From the NCBI RefSeq assembly GCF_028464065.1, contig NZ_CP116808.1:2063501-2127500 (forward strand): a stretch of DNA of 64,000 bases, given 5' to 3'. Below, piece after piece: positions 46,301 to 54,165 of this stretch; within the stretch, counting starts at the first letter, position 1, and every line of letters starts with the position of its first letter. The notes beneath the pieces are model-generated. The model made no database searches, had not been told where the DNA came from, and saw only the letters and a program-made list of their open reading frames with translations. Position numbers and translations under genes: made by a program. This DNA comes from Saprospira sp. CCB-QB6. GTDB taxonomy: Bacteria; Bacteroidota; Bacteroidia; Chitinophagales; Saprospiraceae.

Positions 46301-47693
46301 CTGTCAAAACGAGAATGGGCAGATAAACAATCAGGATGATGATTTCGCCAAAAGCTGCTGTAGATCGGATTTTGGAAGCCGATTCATAAACCGCTTGATC
46401 CATTTCTTCTGCAGTCAGTCGCTTTTTCTGCTGTTGATGCAAAAAGTGGATGGCCGCTTCTACAATAATCACCGAACCATCTACAATCAACCCAAAATCA
46501 ATGGCTCCCAAACTCATCAGGTTACCACTTACGCCAAAAAAGTTCATCAGGCTGATGGCAAAGAGTAGCGATAAGGGAATAACTGAGGCTACAATAAGGC
46601 CCGCCCGCAGATTACCAATGAGCAAAAGCAAAACAAAAAGTACAATCAAAGCCCCCTCAATAAGGTTGGTGGCAATGGTAGAGCTGGCTTTATTGACCAA
46701 ACGAGAGCGATCTAAAAAGGTAGTGAGCTCTACGCCTTCAGGTAATTTGGCTTTAATCTCTTCCATTCTGTTGCGAACGGCCTCAATGACCTTGGCACTA
46801 TTGGCTCCCTTGAGCATCATGACAATCCCCACAACCACTTCTCCATGTCCATCTTTGGTGGCGGCACCATAGCGCATAGGGCTACCAAACTTAAAATCGG
46901 CCACTTCCTTGAGCAAAATTACTCGGCCTTCTTCCGTTTGGCCCAAATGAATTTGGCCCAACTCCTCTAAGCTCTGAATTTTACCCACTGCTCTAATGAA
47001 ATGCGCATAGGGTTTATGATCAATATAGGCCGCACCCGTATTTTCATGGTTGTTCTCTAAGGCAGACATTACATCGAGTAGCGAAAGGCCCAAAGGACGC
47101 AAGCGCTCAGGATAAATGACCACTTCGTATTGCTTGAGTTCGCCCCCCAAGGTGTTGAGCTCAGCCACTCCCGGAATGCCTAGTACCTGCGGCTTGATGA
47201 CCCAGTCTTGAATGCTTCTGAGTTGCATGGCCGAAAATTGCTCTTCAAAGCCCGCTTTGGCGCTTAAACTATACTGGTAAATTTCTCCCAAACCAGTACT
47301 TACAGGCCCCAAACTGGGCGGGTCTACTCCTGAGGGGAGTTCTACCTGCCCAATCCGCTCGTTTACCTGAGCTCTGGCCCAATAGGGATCTACAGATTCA
47401 TCAAAGACTAGGGTTACTACTGAAATCCCAAAGCGACTAATAGAGCGAAGTTCCACCAAATGCGGAATAGATTTCACGCTCTGCTCTAAAGGAAAAGTGA
47501 CCAATTGCTCCATCTCTTGAGTCGAGAGCTGTGGCGCATTCGTAATGAGCTGCAATTGATTGTTGGTGATGTCTGGCAAGGCGTCTATGGATAGCGAGCG
47601 GAGATTGTAAATCCCCAGCAGCAAAAGGGCCAAAACGCCTAAACCCATCATCAGCTTGTTCTTAATACTCCAAAGGATGATTTTGTCTAACAT
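43344..47693 (-). CDS. CzcA/CusA-type heavy-metal RND pump fused to a TolC-like domain
   Basis: 1449 residues. Residues 1 to about 1030 are a complete inner-membrane RND transporter of the heavy-metal branch: LRSLSIDALPDITNNQ opening, the TM4 signature LGAIDFGLIVDGSVIIVEA with its proton-relay Asp, and the periplasmic SAEVPTDPMPMQ. Near residue 1040-1055 a signal-peptide-like hydrophobic stretch ends HLQAQ, and from there to the end (about 394 residues) is an outer-membrane efflux domain of long Gln/Leu helices (ESSPLKALTLERLLWQ, PRLSLNYQIQS). Pump and channel in one chain are seen in some Bacteroidota. The metal is not evident; Cu, Zn, Co or Ni are possible. Confidence 0.93.
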   Translation of the reverse strand: MLDKIILWSIKNKLMMGLGVLALLLLGIYNLRSLSIDALPDITNNQLQLITNAPQLSTQEMEQLVTFPLEQSVKSIPHLVELRSISRFGISVVTLVFDESVDPYWARAQVNERIGQVELPSGVDPPSLGPVSTGLGEIYQYSLSAKAGFEEQFSAMQLRSIQDWVIKPQVLGIPGVAELNTLGGELKQYEVVIYPERLRPLGLSLLDVMSALENNHENTGAAYIDHKPYAHFIRAVGKIQSLEELGQIHLGQTEEGRVILLKEVADFKFGSPMRYGAATKDGHGEVVVGIVMMLKGANSAKVIEAVRNRMEEIKAKLPEGVELTTFLDRSRLVNKASSTIATNLIEGALIVLFVLLLLIGNLRAGLIVASVIPLSLLFAISLMNFFGVSGNLMSLGAIDFGLIVDGSVIIVEAAIHFLHQQQKKRLTAEEMDQAVYESASKIRSTAAFGEIIILIVYLPILVLTGVEGKMFVPMAQTVAFAILGAFILSLTYVPMMMALFLSKKIPQKASFSDRLVAALEQAYSPVLALVMRVKAPILGLAILALGFSGWIFSQMGGEFIPTLGEGDLAAQFILPEGSSLEQEIEVCGKAEKLLLDNFPEVLQVVSKIGSAEVPTDPMPMQVADGMVILKDHDDWVSATNREELVEKMQAVLAQIPELTTEFSQPIQMRFNELMTGVRADVAIKIFGEDLATLSQLGEQVQKKLASVEGTEDVRVEAVSGLAQIRIEYIRERLAYYQLDVSSLNRILEAAFAGSTLGQIQEGQRRFDLVIRLAAKDRQDIQALKSLLLPLPSGEQIQLGDLAKIDFVEGPAQISREEGQRRIVISFNVRGRDVQSVVEEIQAKVEPQLQMPASYYLSYGGQFKNLEDASQRLLVVVPLALFLIFLLLYFTFHSIGQALLIFTAIPFSAIGGIWALWLRDMPFSISAAVGFIALFGVAVLNGIVLIAYFNELKKNPDLSLEERILQACKLRLRPVLMTASVAALGFLPMALSQAAGAEVQKPLASVVIGGLLTATLLTLFVLPILYYYSERLSFKKAPKSVLMIGLLLLAATHLQAQEAKSYAELRALGQENWSLIQAKQSELAAAQARKGGVRNWSPTNFQLGWGQINTPENDWSFGIEQQLPSLLAWRLEAQAREQNWKMAQIELQLEQQSWAYELQQLLSQRAYYLELSQIYQSNLELLEQQLQLLRKQAELGESSPLKALTLERLLWQWSEQNRQLQLVLQQLEQSLLFFLGLDELPEIEVPTWQSRLLETQDSSLLAQQPELLLAQIAQQQAKLMQKQEKASYRPRLSLNYQIQSMREEAQNQQLETVGLPRYQQIGLGLNAPILGRKNRKKELAALELQAQALGQRAEQKAAALGQEYLRLKMAVDFYQQALNNWESSAAQPQKEYLQKMKRAFELGEIEQLAYLQALQQYLTLEQQGCNYNWELNKAMDRLDYLLGRFLPEGN

Positions 47694-47797
47694 GACGTAC
47701 TTATAATGTGATAATAATGATGTTTTGCGGGAAGTGATTAGCTATGCTTTCCTTGCAGCTCAGGGGAAAGCTGCGAGAAAAGCTATAAATCAGTGTT

Positions 47798-48997
47798 TTA
47801 TTCTAAACTAAAGGCAAGATGTAAGGAAGCAACAAAGGCTTCTAGGCCCGTGCTTCTTTGGTAATAGGCCAATCTGGCCGCAATCGATTTGAAAAGAACC
47901 ACTCTTTTGCTTTTCAAAAAGGCTTGGCTGCGCAATAGACCAAAAGCAGGCGCATAACGGAAGCCCAAACCAAATTGCTGAGAATAAAAGGCCGATAGAT
48001 CATAATCAGAAGTGTAAAAGCTCGAGTTGACGCTATGCTCCGCAAAGGGCGCAAAATAATCGGAGGCCGTTTGCTGATGGTAGCGATAAAAGGCCTGTAG
48101 ATTGAAGTTAGGATGCAGTTGAATGGGGATTTCCAATTCTAGGGTATGCCCCTCTACCCCAAAGTCATCCCAGTAATAGCGGTAAAAACTGCGCAAGATG
48201 AAGTATTCATTGAGGTAATAATGTAAGCGAATACTAGCCGGGATTTTGCTCCGCAACGCAGGCAAACGCTCGATATCCAAACTCAAATCCTCAAAAAAGA
48301 CCCGATGAAAGGGCGTAGATAACAGCCCCGCCATCCGAATGTATTCAACATTGGCAATGGCTTGCAAACTGGGCGTGATCATCTGGCTGTAGGCCAAAGA
48401 AAAACTCAAACTCTGCCGGTCCGAACGTCCCGCATCTACAAATCCCCGAAGCTCTCGGGGGTAAATTAACTTCCAGTTATCCTGAAAAAGCCCAAAGTTG
48501 AAGGCCAACTGACTGTTGCCCGCATAAAAGTCTTTTTTGATGCCCAAATTGGCCGAAACCGACTGATAGTCGTACTCTGTCGAAAATCCACCGCCAACAG
48601 CTAACTCTAATCCCTGCCGCAACAATTTATGCTGATAACTCAACTGCCCATAGGCCCGAGTATCCTGGGCCGAAGCCGAAGAGGGATTGTTGTCAATTTC
48701 ATCCGTAGAGGCCGAGCTATAACTATCGGCCCCAGCCTGCAGCTGAATCGCCTTATTTTTATCTAAAGGGACATACAACTGCACTTTATTGGCCACATCT
48801 TGCAATTTTTCGGTCCCCTGACCACCCTGTACCGCCCCATTTTGCCCATCTTGCTGGTAGTAGCTGCTGAGCAAATCGGCCGTGATGGCTCGACTATTCG
48901 CCGGGATTTTATAGCTGCTGTCTTGTGCCGCTTGCTGCGCCCAACTACTAGCCGCTATGGACCAAAATACTAGGCCCAAAAGGTATATCTTATTCAT
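47798..48997 (-). CDS. DUF3570 outer-membrane beta-barrel protein
   Basis: 399 residues from the ATG at 48997 with signal peptide ending SSWAQ; the upstream extension lies in repeat sequence. The protein alternates strands with aromatic girdles (FYAGNSQLAFNFGLFQDNWKLIYP, YFILRSFYRYYWDDFG) and ends HLAFSLE, as in DUF3570 barrels. Residues 91-98 read DSYSSAST, which fits the flavinylation consensus D(g/s)x(s/t)(s/g)A(T/S); S97 would carry FMN. ApbE, which attaches FMN to such sites, is encoded just upstream with DUF4266 between, a recurrent trio in this phylum. The flavin idea is an inference. Confidence 0.88.
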   Translation of the reverse strand: MNKIYLLGLVFWSIAASSWAQQAAQDSSYKIPANSRAITADLLSSYYQQDGQNGAVQGGQGTEKLQDVANKVQLYVPLDKNKAIQLQAGADSYSSASTDEIDNNPSSASAQDTRAYGQLSYQHKLLRQGLELAVGGGFSTEYDYQSVSANLGIKKDFYAGNSQLAFNFGLFQDNWKLIYPRELRGFVDAGRSDRQSLSFSLAYSQMITPSLQAIANVEYIRMAGLLSTPFHRVFFEDLSLDIERLPALRSKIPASIRLHYYLNEYFILRSFYRYYWDDFGVEGHTLELEIPIQLHPNFNLQAFYRYHQQTASDYFAPFAEHSVNSSFYTSDYDLSAFYSQQFGLGFRYAPAFGLLRSQAFLKSKRVVLFKSIAARLAYYQRSTGLEAFVASLHLAFSLE

Positions 48998-49028
48998 AAT
49001 TTCATCTTTAATTTGCCAAATATTATGG

Positions 49029-49282
49029 ATTTGGGGCTGCCCCTTCCGTCGGGTTGAAACCCAGCGCAAAGCGGTATCGCTTTGCGAAGCTATACAAAAT
49101 GAGGGTTGAAACCCTCATGAGCTATCGGGCGGGTCGGGCTGTTTCGCAGCTCGCTATTCGCTCGGCCCTGCGCAAAATTCGCTTCGCTCATTTTGCTGGG
49201 TCTGGCGCTTCGCGCCACTGCTGTCCATCCCTCAGCCGACGGCCCTGCGGGCCTTTGCAGGCGGCGAAGCCGCCTTTTTGGA
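49029..49282 (+). repeat. GC-rich modular repeat, copy 14 (type B) with inserted triple-palindrome module
   Basis: GGGGCTGCCCCTTCCG, then the module (GGGTTGAAACCC, GCAAAGCGGTATCGCTTTGC, GAGGGTTGAAACCCTC), GGGTCGGGCTGTTTCG, core GCTCGCTATTCGCTCGGCCC, a slot with AAAATTCGCTTCGCTCATTTT, GGTCTGGC-GCTTCGCGC and CCATCCCTCAGCC. It ends at the DUF4266 stop. Confidence 0.88.
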
Positions 49283-49284
49283 CC

Positions 49285-49497
49285 TTAATTGCAGCCGCAG
49301 CCGCCTCCCGTCTTTCCCGAGTTGGCCCCAGAGGCCCCCTCTCGATAAGATTGAAAGTTGGTCTCAAAGCTTTGCTCTTTCTTGGGCGAAAGCTCCATCT
49401 GGGCTTGCCGCAATTGCATTTGCTGGTAAGCTTTTACCGATTGGCAGCTGCTGAAGAGCCCCGCCAAAGCCAGTAAAAGAATAAGTTTATTGATCAT
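49285..49497 (-). CDS. DUF4266 small lipoprotein
   Basis: 70 residues from the ATG at 49497. The lipoprotein signal is MINKLILLLALAGLFSSC (C18). The short mature part ends in the family's glycine-cysteine tail GGGCGCN after KEQSFETNFQSYREGASG. It overlaps the 3' end of apbE by 11 bp and precedes the DUF3570 gene, the usual order of this trio. The role is unknown; the C-terminal cysteines could bind metal or take part in disulfide exchange with the thioredoxin encoded upstream. Confidence 0.88.
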   Translation of the reverse strand: MINKLILLLALAGLFSSCQSVKAYQQMQLRQAQMELSPKKEQSFETNFQSYREGASGANSGKTGGGCGCN

Positions 49498-50476
49498 CTC
49501 TCTTGATTTCAATGTTCTTGGAGCAGCGATAACTATTATCGCTCAACCAAATAAAAGCTTCTATTTGGTCCAATTGGTCAATGAGTGCTAGCCCTTTGTC
49601 GGGCCCCAAAACAAAAAGGGCCGTGGCCAAGGCATCGGCCAATTCTGCAGAGGGACAAAGGACCGAGGCCGATTGAATGCCCTGCGTGGGCCGCCCCGTC
49701 TTGGGGTCAATGATATGCGCATAGCGCTCTCCTTGGTAATAGAAGAATTTTTCATAATCGCCAGAGCTCACTAGGGCCTGCCCGTTTAGCTGGAGATAGC
49801 CCAAAGGCGGCGCTTGTTTGTTTGGCGAAAGAATTTGAATGTTCCATCCTGTTTTTCCGGGAGGTTGCCCCCAGCAGTTGAGGTCGCCACTAGCATTGAC
49901 CAAACCAGCCGTTACTCCAGGCATCTTTTGCATTAGAGCTTTGGCCTTATCGGCTGCATAGCCTTTGCCTAGGCCCCCAAAACCAATTTGCATTTGGGGA
50001 TCGGGCAGATAGACCGTTTGGGCCAGCTCATCTACTTGGATGCTTTGCCAATTGGCGGAGCTAGCTTTGGGCGGCATTTCGGGCCATTTTTCCAAAGTTT
50101 GCCCCTTAAATTGCCAAGGCGAATTTTTGGGGGCAAAACTAATATCAAAGGCGCCATCGGTTAGGGCCGAGATCTTTTTGGCCCTTTGGATCAGGGTCAA
50201 AAGCTCTAGAGGCACCCGAACGGCTTGTTGTCCCGCTTGCGCATTGATTTGGCTAGTAGCCGAATTGGGCTGCCAAGAAGAAATCAGTTCCTCGATGCGT
50301 TGCATTTCGGCTATGCCAGCGGCCAAAGCCGCTTGGGCTTGTTCCTCTTCTTGAGCAAAAACCTTTACTTCAAACCAGCAGCCCATCAGTTGAAATTGCT
50401 TTTGGGCCAATTCCTGAGCGGAAAGGCGCCAACTGTAAATCGAAAGCAGCAATAAGAGCAAATAATGAATTGGCAT
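49487..50476 (-). CDS. apbE: FAD:protein FMN transferase (ApbE family)
   Basis: Exported enzyme that cleaves FAD and links FMN to Thr or Ser of target proteins. 329 residues with a signal peptide ending LSAQE. Seen: MGCWFEVKVFA, the FGGLGKGYAADKAKALM nucleotide-binding stretch, LVNASGDLNCWG, HIIDPKTGRPTQG and the metal-site text SAELADALATALFVLG. All are usual for ApbE. Its nearest candidate substrate in the window is the DUF3570 barrel. It follows the thioredoxin gene across a repeat-filled gap of about 260 bp. Confidence 0.95.
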   Translation of the reverse strand: MPIHYLLLLLLSIYSWRLSAQELAQKQFQLMGCWFEVKVFAQEEEQAQAALAAGIAEMQRIEELISSWQPNSATSQINAQAGQQAVRVPLELLTLIQRAKKISALTDGAFDISFAPKNSPWQFKGQTLEKWPEMPPKASSANWQSIQVDELAQTVYLPDPQMQIGFGGLGKGYAADKAKALMQKMPGVTAGLVNASGDLNCWGQPPGKTGWNIQILSPNKQAPPLGYLQLNGQALVSSGDYEKFFYYQGERYAHIIDPKTGRPTQGIQSASVLCPSAELADALATALFVLGPDKGLALIDQLDQIEAFIWLSDNSYRCSKNIEIKRDDQ

Positions 50477-50500
50477 AAGAAGAAGAATTTTGCGTGTAGA

Positions 50501-50637
50501 AGCGGGCGAAGCCCGCTGGCCTAGCGATGTGAAGCAGGGCGGCGAAGCCGCAGACCGAGGCCGCTTGCGGCCGAAGGGCCGAGCAGAACTGCGAGCTGCG
50601 AAACGTAGCGCCCGCCGCAGGCGGGAGGCCCCAAAAA
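50501..50637 (-). repeat. GC-rich modular repeat, copy 15a (type A, inverted)
   Basis: GCGGGCGAAGCCCGC, GGCCTAGCGATG, GCGGCGAAGCCGC-AGACC, slot GGCCGCTTGCGGCC, core GGGCCGAGCAGAAC, GAAACGTAGCGCC and GGAGGCCCCAAAAA. Directly followed by copy 15b. Confidence 0.88.
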
Positions 50638-50721
50638 TAGCTGCGAGCTGCGCAACGACAACAAGGTCTTTAGACCGCAGTTCGACGACTGAAAGGAGTA
50701 ACCGCCCGCCGCAGGCCCCAA
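50638..50721 (-). repeat. GC-rich modular repeat, copy 15b (TCGTCGAA module form)
   Basis: GCGAGCTGCGCAACGACAACAAG, slot palindrome GGTCTTTAGACC, GCAGTTCGACGACTGAAAGG, AGTAACCGC and CAGGCCCCAAAAA. It is a short unit in the same orientation as copy 15a, arranged in tandem. Confidence 0.85.
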
Positions 50722-50737
50722 AAACAGGAAAGAAAAA

Positions 50738-51163
50738 TTAGGGCAGCAGTTTTTTCAGGGCTTCGATAAAGAAATCGGGGCCTTCATGATGGTACTTAAT
50801 CTCGCCTAAAACATCGCCTTGGGGAGAGAGCAGGACCACCGTTGGAAACTGTGCAAAGGGGTTATATTTTTCGGACAGGGCCTCATTTTCGGCACGGATT
50901 GCCTCGCCTTGCAATTTTTTATTCTTTTTGCGGACGGGGAAATCGAGATAGAGGTAAGAAAACTCTTTATCCACCAGTTGGAGAAAGGCGTCTTGGCTGA
51001 GGACCTCTTTATGTAGGCGTTTGCAGGGGGCGCACCAATCGGAGCCAGAAAAGACCAGTAAAATGGGCTGTTCTTTAGCTTTGGCGGCCTCAAAACGCTT
51101 TAATTCTTGGGCCCAGCTGCTGCTTGCAAAAAGCAGGGCCAGGCAAACAAATAGATATTTCAT
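50738..51163 (-). CDS. Exported thioredoxin-fold protein
   Basis: 141 residues with a signal peptide ending SSWAQ. The redox motif is WCAPCK (C44, C47) in a thioredoxin fold (PILLVFSGSDWCAPCKRLHKEV, FPTVVLLSPQGDVLG). It should act in the periplasm as a disulfide reductase or isomerase. It is 11 bp downstream of the Rieske gene, and upstream of apbE and DUF4266, so it may keep cysteines of these partners (for example the CGC tail of DUF4266) in the right state. Confidence 0.92.
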   Translation of the reverse strand: MKYLFVCLALLFASSSWAQELKRFEAAKAKEQPILLVFSGSDWCAPCKRLHKEVLSQDAFLQLVDKEFSYLYLDFPVRKKNKKLQGEAIRAENEALSEKYNPFAQFPTVVLLSPQGDVLGEIKYHHEGPDFFIEALKKLLP

Positions 51164-51174
51164 TGGGGAGCTGT

Positions 51175-51588
51175 TTAGGAGAACACGCGGAGCATTTGGC
51201 CGTTGAGTTCTGTTTGATAAATAGTGAGATTGCGGCTACCTTCTGCATTTAGGCCTTGGCCAGAGAGGTCAAATCGGGCGCTATGGTCGGTACAGAACCA
51301 CTCATTATTGCGTAGGACGATCTCGTAGCTACCTTCATGGCTACAGCGTTGGGTCGCGGCCACATAATTGCCGTCATTATCTTTGGCTACGACTACGCGA
51401 TCTTGGATAATATAGCCTCCATTTTGTTGGAGATTGGCGTAGGTAGAATCGGATAAATCGATGGTGAAATCCACATTTTCTGTGGGGGTAAAATCTTCAT
51501 CATCTTTTCGGCAGCCGCCAAAACAGCCAGCGGTGAGGGCGAAAAAGGCGCCAGCGCCTAGGGTTTTCAAAAACTCTTTACGTTGCAT
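51175..51588 (-). CDS. Rieske [2Fe-2S] lipoprotein
   Basis: 137 residues from the ATG at 51588; the longer frame has no signal. The N-terminus MQRKEFLKTLGAGAFFALTAGC is a lipoprotein signal (C22). The Rieske ligands are C82 and H84 (RCSHEG) and C99 and H102 (FCTDHSARFD), with the following GQGLNAEGSRNLTIY text usual for small Rieske proteins. It offers an electron-transfer centre at the envelope beside thioredoxin and ApbE. It begins the probable operon Rieske-thioredoxin-ApbE-DUF4266-DUF3570. Confidence 0.92.
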   Translation of the reverse strand: MQRKEFLKTLGAGAFFALTAGCFGGCRKDDEDFTPTENVDFTIDLSDSTYANLQQNGGYIIQDRVVVAKDNDGNYVAATQRCSHEGSYEIVLRNNEWFCTDHSARFDLSGQGLNAEGSRNLTIYQTELNGQMLRVFS

Positions 51589-51684
51589 AGGAATATATTT
51601 ATGGATAAGACAATGTGTTTGGGTCGTATCTAATAAGATACGCAAAACTGGGCCTAAAGGCTTATAAACAAGGTCTTAGGGCAT

Positions 51685-51722
51685 AAAAAATCCGCTAGCT
51701 GTCTATATACAGTAGCGGCGAT
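51685..51722 (-). terminator. Terminator of the His-rich protein gene
   Basis: Minus-strand arms CCGCTACTGT and ACAGCTAGCGG (one bulge), loop ATATAG, then six T. It separates this gene from the Rieske unit. Confidence 0.85.
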
Positions 51723-51787
51723 CTAGACCTAAAAATTAGGCCTGGCAAAGGCTGATAAGGGCCCCATTGCAGGGCTGCAGCAGTTAC

Positions 51788-52207
51788 CTATCCATAAATA
51801 GGGGGAGCTCGACCAGCTTGATTACTGGTGAGAAGGCGCTCTTGGGCGCTTTGATAATTAAAAGAGGCTGAAGGGCTGGCAAGTTGGGCCAAAAACTTAG
51901 CTAAGAGGGCTTGTTCTTGGGCAAAATGCGAGATGAAAAGTAGTTGAAAACTACCTTTGGCCGCTTTATTTTGTTTTTCGGCAATAGAATCTTTGGGAGT
52001 AACTTCACTTTGCTCCTCTTCTTGTTCTACAAATTGGAAGGCCTCCTCTTGTCCGTGAGCTAGACTACTATGTCCTTCAAAAAGAAGGTGCAACCAATTC
52101 ATAGGATGCTCCTCCTCTGCTCGGTCGTGAGCATGAGGGATACAGTTGTGTGCGAGGAGCAGCAGGCAACTGAAAAAGAGCAGATAAGAATGGATTTTAA
52201 ATGACAT
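51788..52207 (-). CDS. Small exported protein with His/Glu-rich segment
   Basis: 139 residues from the ATG at 52207. A hydrophobic signal (HSYLLFFSCLLLLAHNC) is followed by NCIPHAHDRAEEEH and EGHSSLAHGQEE, rich in His, Cys and acids, then a helical region (LLFISHFAQEQALLAKFLAQL). I recognise no named family, but small proteins with an N-C-I-P-H opening occur next to metal-efflux loci in this phylum. It lies above the Rieske-to-RND locus and could be a metal-binding companion. Confidence 0.7.
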   Translation of the reverse strand: MSFKIHSYLLFFSCLLLLAHNCIPHAHDRAEEEHPMNWLHLLFEGHSSLAHGQEEAFQFVEQEEEQSEVTPKDSIAEKQNKAAKGSFQLLFISHFAQEQALLAKFLAQLASPSASFNYQSAQERLLTSNQAGRAPPIYG

Positions 52208-52301
52208 AGAAAACATCTAGATCTATTGAAGTCACTAATAAACAGCTTTTAATGAAAAAAACTAGTGATCCTGGTCGAAATAAGGGCAAATTAACAAACT
52301 T

Positions 52302-53582
52302 TTAAAAATCGCTAGCGGCCCCACCTGCAGAGAAGTCGTCATCATCATCATTGTCATCGTCCTCTATTTCTTCGTAATCATCAGGATTATTATAGTAATC
52401 AAGAAAATGTTCATCCATATCGTCTAGATGTTCGTGATCAGAAGGTGGGTTGAGACGTTCAATTTCTTCTTCTAGTTGGTAGAGGCGTTCGCTGGGGCTT
52501 TCCTCCCAGTCTAGGCGGTAAATATATTCTTGTAGGCGAAGTTTGGGGCAGTAAACGAGTCGTTCTTGGCCTTCTTGTAAGAGTTCGATAGCTCTGGGGA
52601 GCGTTTGTAGTTCATCGGCTAAGAGTTGGGCAAAATAGAGAATATGTTGTTCTGAGTGCAGGCCATTATCCCAAGCGCCTTGAAAATAATCTTTGGCGAG
52701 TTGGGGATCGCCTAGAGATTGCCAGACGATTCTTGCTTTTTCGGCTAAAAGAAGGGGCGATTCCCAATCTTCAGGGCTAAGGTATTGCATAGCGAGTTGG
52801 ACCTCTTCTTTATCTAGAGCAATTTGGGCCAAAAGAAAATGAGCGGCCTCGTTTCGAGCCTGCATAGAAAGGGCAATGTCTATGAATTGTTTGGCGCGTT
52901 CGCTTGCTTGTAATTTGTGATAATTTTGGGCTAAAGCCACATAATACTCTGCCTCATAAGGAGATTCTTCAACGCATTGGTTAAGGCTTTGAATAGCCGA
53001 GGAATAGTCTTCTACTTGATATTGGAGTTGGGCCATGTTTTTCCAAAGCAAGAGTGATTTTGGAAAATGCTTTAGGCCTTCTTCATAGCATTCTAGGGCT
53101 TGTTCTTCACTTTCAATTTGAGCATAGCGCTTGGCTTGAAGTAAAACTGCTGTTTCATTTTCATAGAGCTGAGCCCCTAGCAAATGCAGTAATTCTTCTG
53201 CTAGATCTGGTTGTTTGAGGACTAAAAAAAGCTCTTGGGCTTTTTGAACAAGTTGTTTGCGGAAGTTCGGCAGCTCTTGGAAAAATGGCGTGAAGAGTTC
53301 TTGGTTTTGCATGAAATGCTCAAAAAACGACAAGAGTTGTTCATTATCCTGTGCATCTTGATCAAAGAAAGCTAAGGCTTGCCAATAAAGTTGAGCCTCA
53401 GCAGAATTATGCAGTAATTCCTCAATCTTGTCTTCTTCTGTATGCCCTAATTTATAAAGGGCCAAAAAAGCGATAAAATAGGGACCTTGGCTATTGGGCC
53501 AAGGGGCCGTTTGGTCTTGTAGTAGGGCCTGAGCATAGAGGCGTTCATCTTGGCTAAGGCGGCTCCAAATGGACATATACAA
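52302..53582 (-). CDS. Tetratricopeptide-repeat protein with acidic tail
   Basis: 426 residues, no signal peptide. TPR-like helix pairs run from about 140 to 340 (EEQALECYEEGLKHFPKSLLLWKNMAQLQY, DYSSAIQSLNQCVEESPYEAEYYVALAQNYHKL). The last 45 residues are very acidic (DDYEEIEDDDNDDDDDFSAGG). Such proteins act as scaffolds or co-chaperones. It is transcribed alone between the His-rich gene and the DksA-like gene. The upstream half (1-130) is helical but not a clear repeat. Confidence 0.87.
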   Translation of the reverse strand: MYMSIWSRLSQDERLYAQALLQDQTAPWPNSQGPYFIAFLALYKLGHTEEDKIEELLHNSAEAQLYWQALAFFDQDAQDNEQLLSFFEHFMQNQELFTPFFQELPNFRKQLVQKAQELFLVLKQPDLAEELLHLLGAQLYENETAVLLQAKRYAQIESEEQALECYEEGLKHFPKSLLLWKNMAQLQYQVEDYSSAIQSLNQCVEESPYEAEYYVALAQNYHKLQASERAKQFIDIALSMQARNEAAHFLLAQIALDKEEVQLAMQYLSPEDWESPLLLAEKARIVWQSLGDPQLAKDYFQGAWDNGLHSEQHILYFAQLLADELQTLPRAIELLQEGQERLVYCPKLRLQEYIYRLDWEESPSERLYQLEEEIERLNPPSDHEHLDDMDEHFLDYYNNPDDYEEIEDDDNDDDDDFSAGGAASDF

Positions 53583-53689
53583 TAGTTTATAAGAATGAGC
53601 TCATTTAGAAAGAACAGAAAAGAACCATCTTTAGCTGAGCGCTAGAATGAAGACAAATTTACGCTTTTCGCTGCAAACAATGGGAAATA

Positions 53690-53727
53690 AAAAAGCGCTA
53701 GTTCCTTTTTCAAGAAAACTAGCGCAA
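53690..53727 (-). terminator. Terminator after the DksA-like gene
   Basis: Minus-strand arms GCGCTAGTT and AACTAGCGC with a 13-nt loop, then six T. Confidence 0.88.
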
Positions 53728-53748
53728 CAGTCGAAACAAAACGGCTAT

Positions 53749-54165
53749 CTAAGAGCGGCGAATCACCTTGCGGGGCTTGTCGCCTTTTTCTTGTTGCTTC
53801 CCCTCTACCGTTTTGGTAGCATGAGGAACCAAGGCCAAACGCTCTTTGCTAATGAGTTTGCCCGTAATGGTACAAACGCCATAGGTTTTGTTATTGATAC
53901 GGATGAGTGCATGCTCCAAATCGCGAACAAAACGCTGCTGTCTAGCCGCCAATTTGTTTAGATGCTCTCTTTGCCAATTTGAGGCGCCATCATCAAAGGT
54001 GCCTGCACGATTCTCATCACCACTGTTGTTGAGTTCCGTCAATTGAACTTTCAGTTCTTCGAGTTGCTGTTTAGCCTCCTCGAGCTTCTTGTCAATGACC
54101 ACCTTAAACTCAGCAAGGTCCTCATCGCTATAGCGATTCTTGGCTACATTTTCTTGTTTGCTCAT
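53749..54165 (-). CDS. TraR/DksA-family protein
   Basis: 138 residues. A coiled-coil hairpin (EEAKQQLEELKVQLTELNNSG) and a C-terminal zinc-finger-like segment YGVCTITGKLISKERLALVPHAT are seen, as in the short DksA-like proteins of Bacteroidota. Only one of the four finger cysteines remains, so metal binding at this site is doubtful. DksA proteins bind RNA polymerase through the secondary channel. Monocistronic: a terminator lies below and about 300 bp of gene-free sequence above. Confidence 0.9.
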   Translation of the reverse strand: MSKQENVAKNRYSDEDLAEFKVVIDKKLEEAKQQLEELKVQLTELNNSGDENRAGTFDDGASNWQREHLNKLAARQQRFVRDLEHALIRINNKTYGVCTITGKLISKERLALVPHATKTVEGKQQEKGDKPRKVIRRS

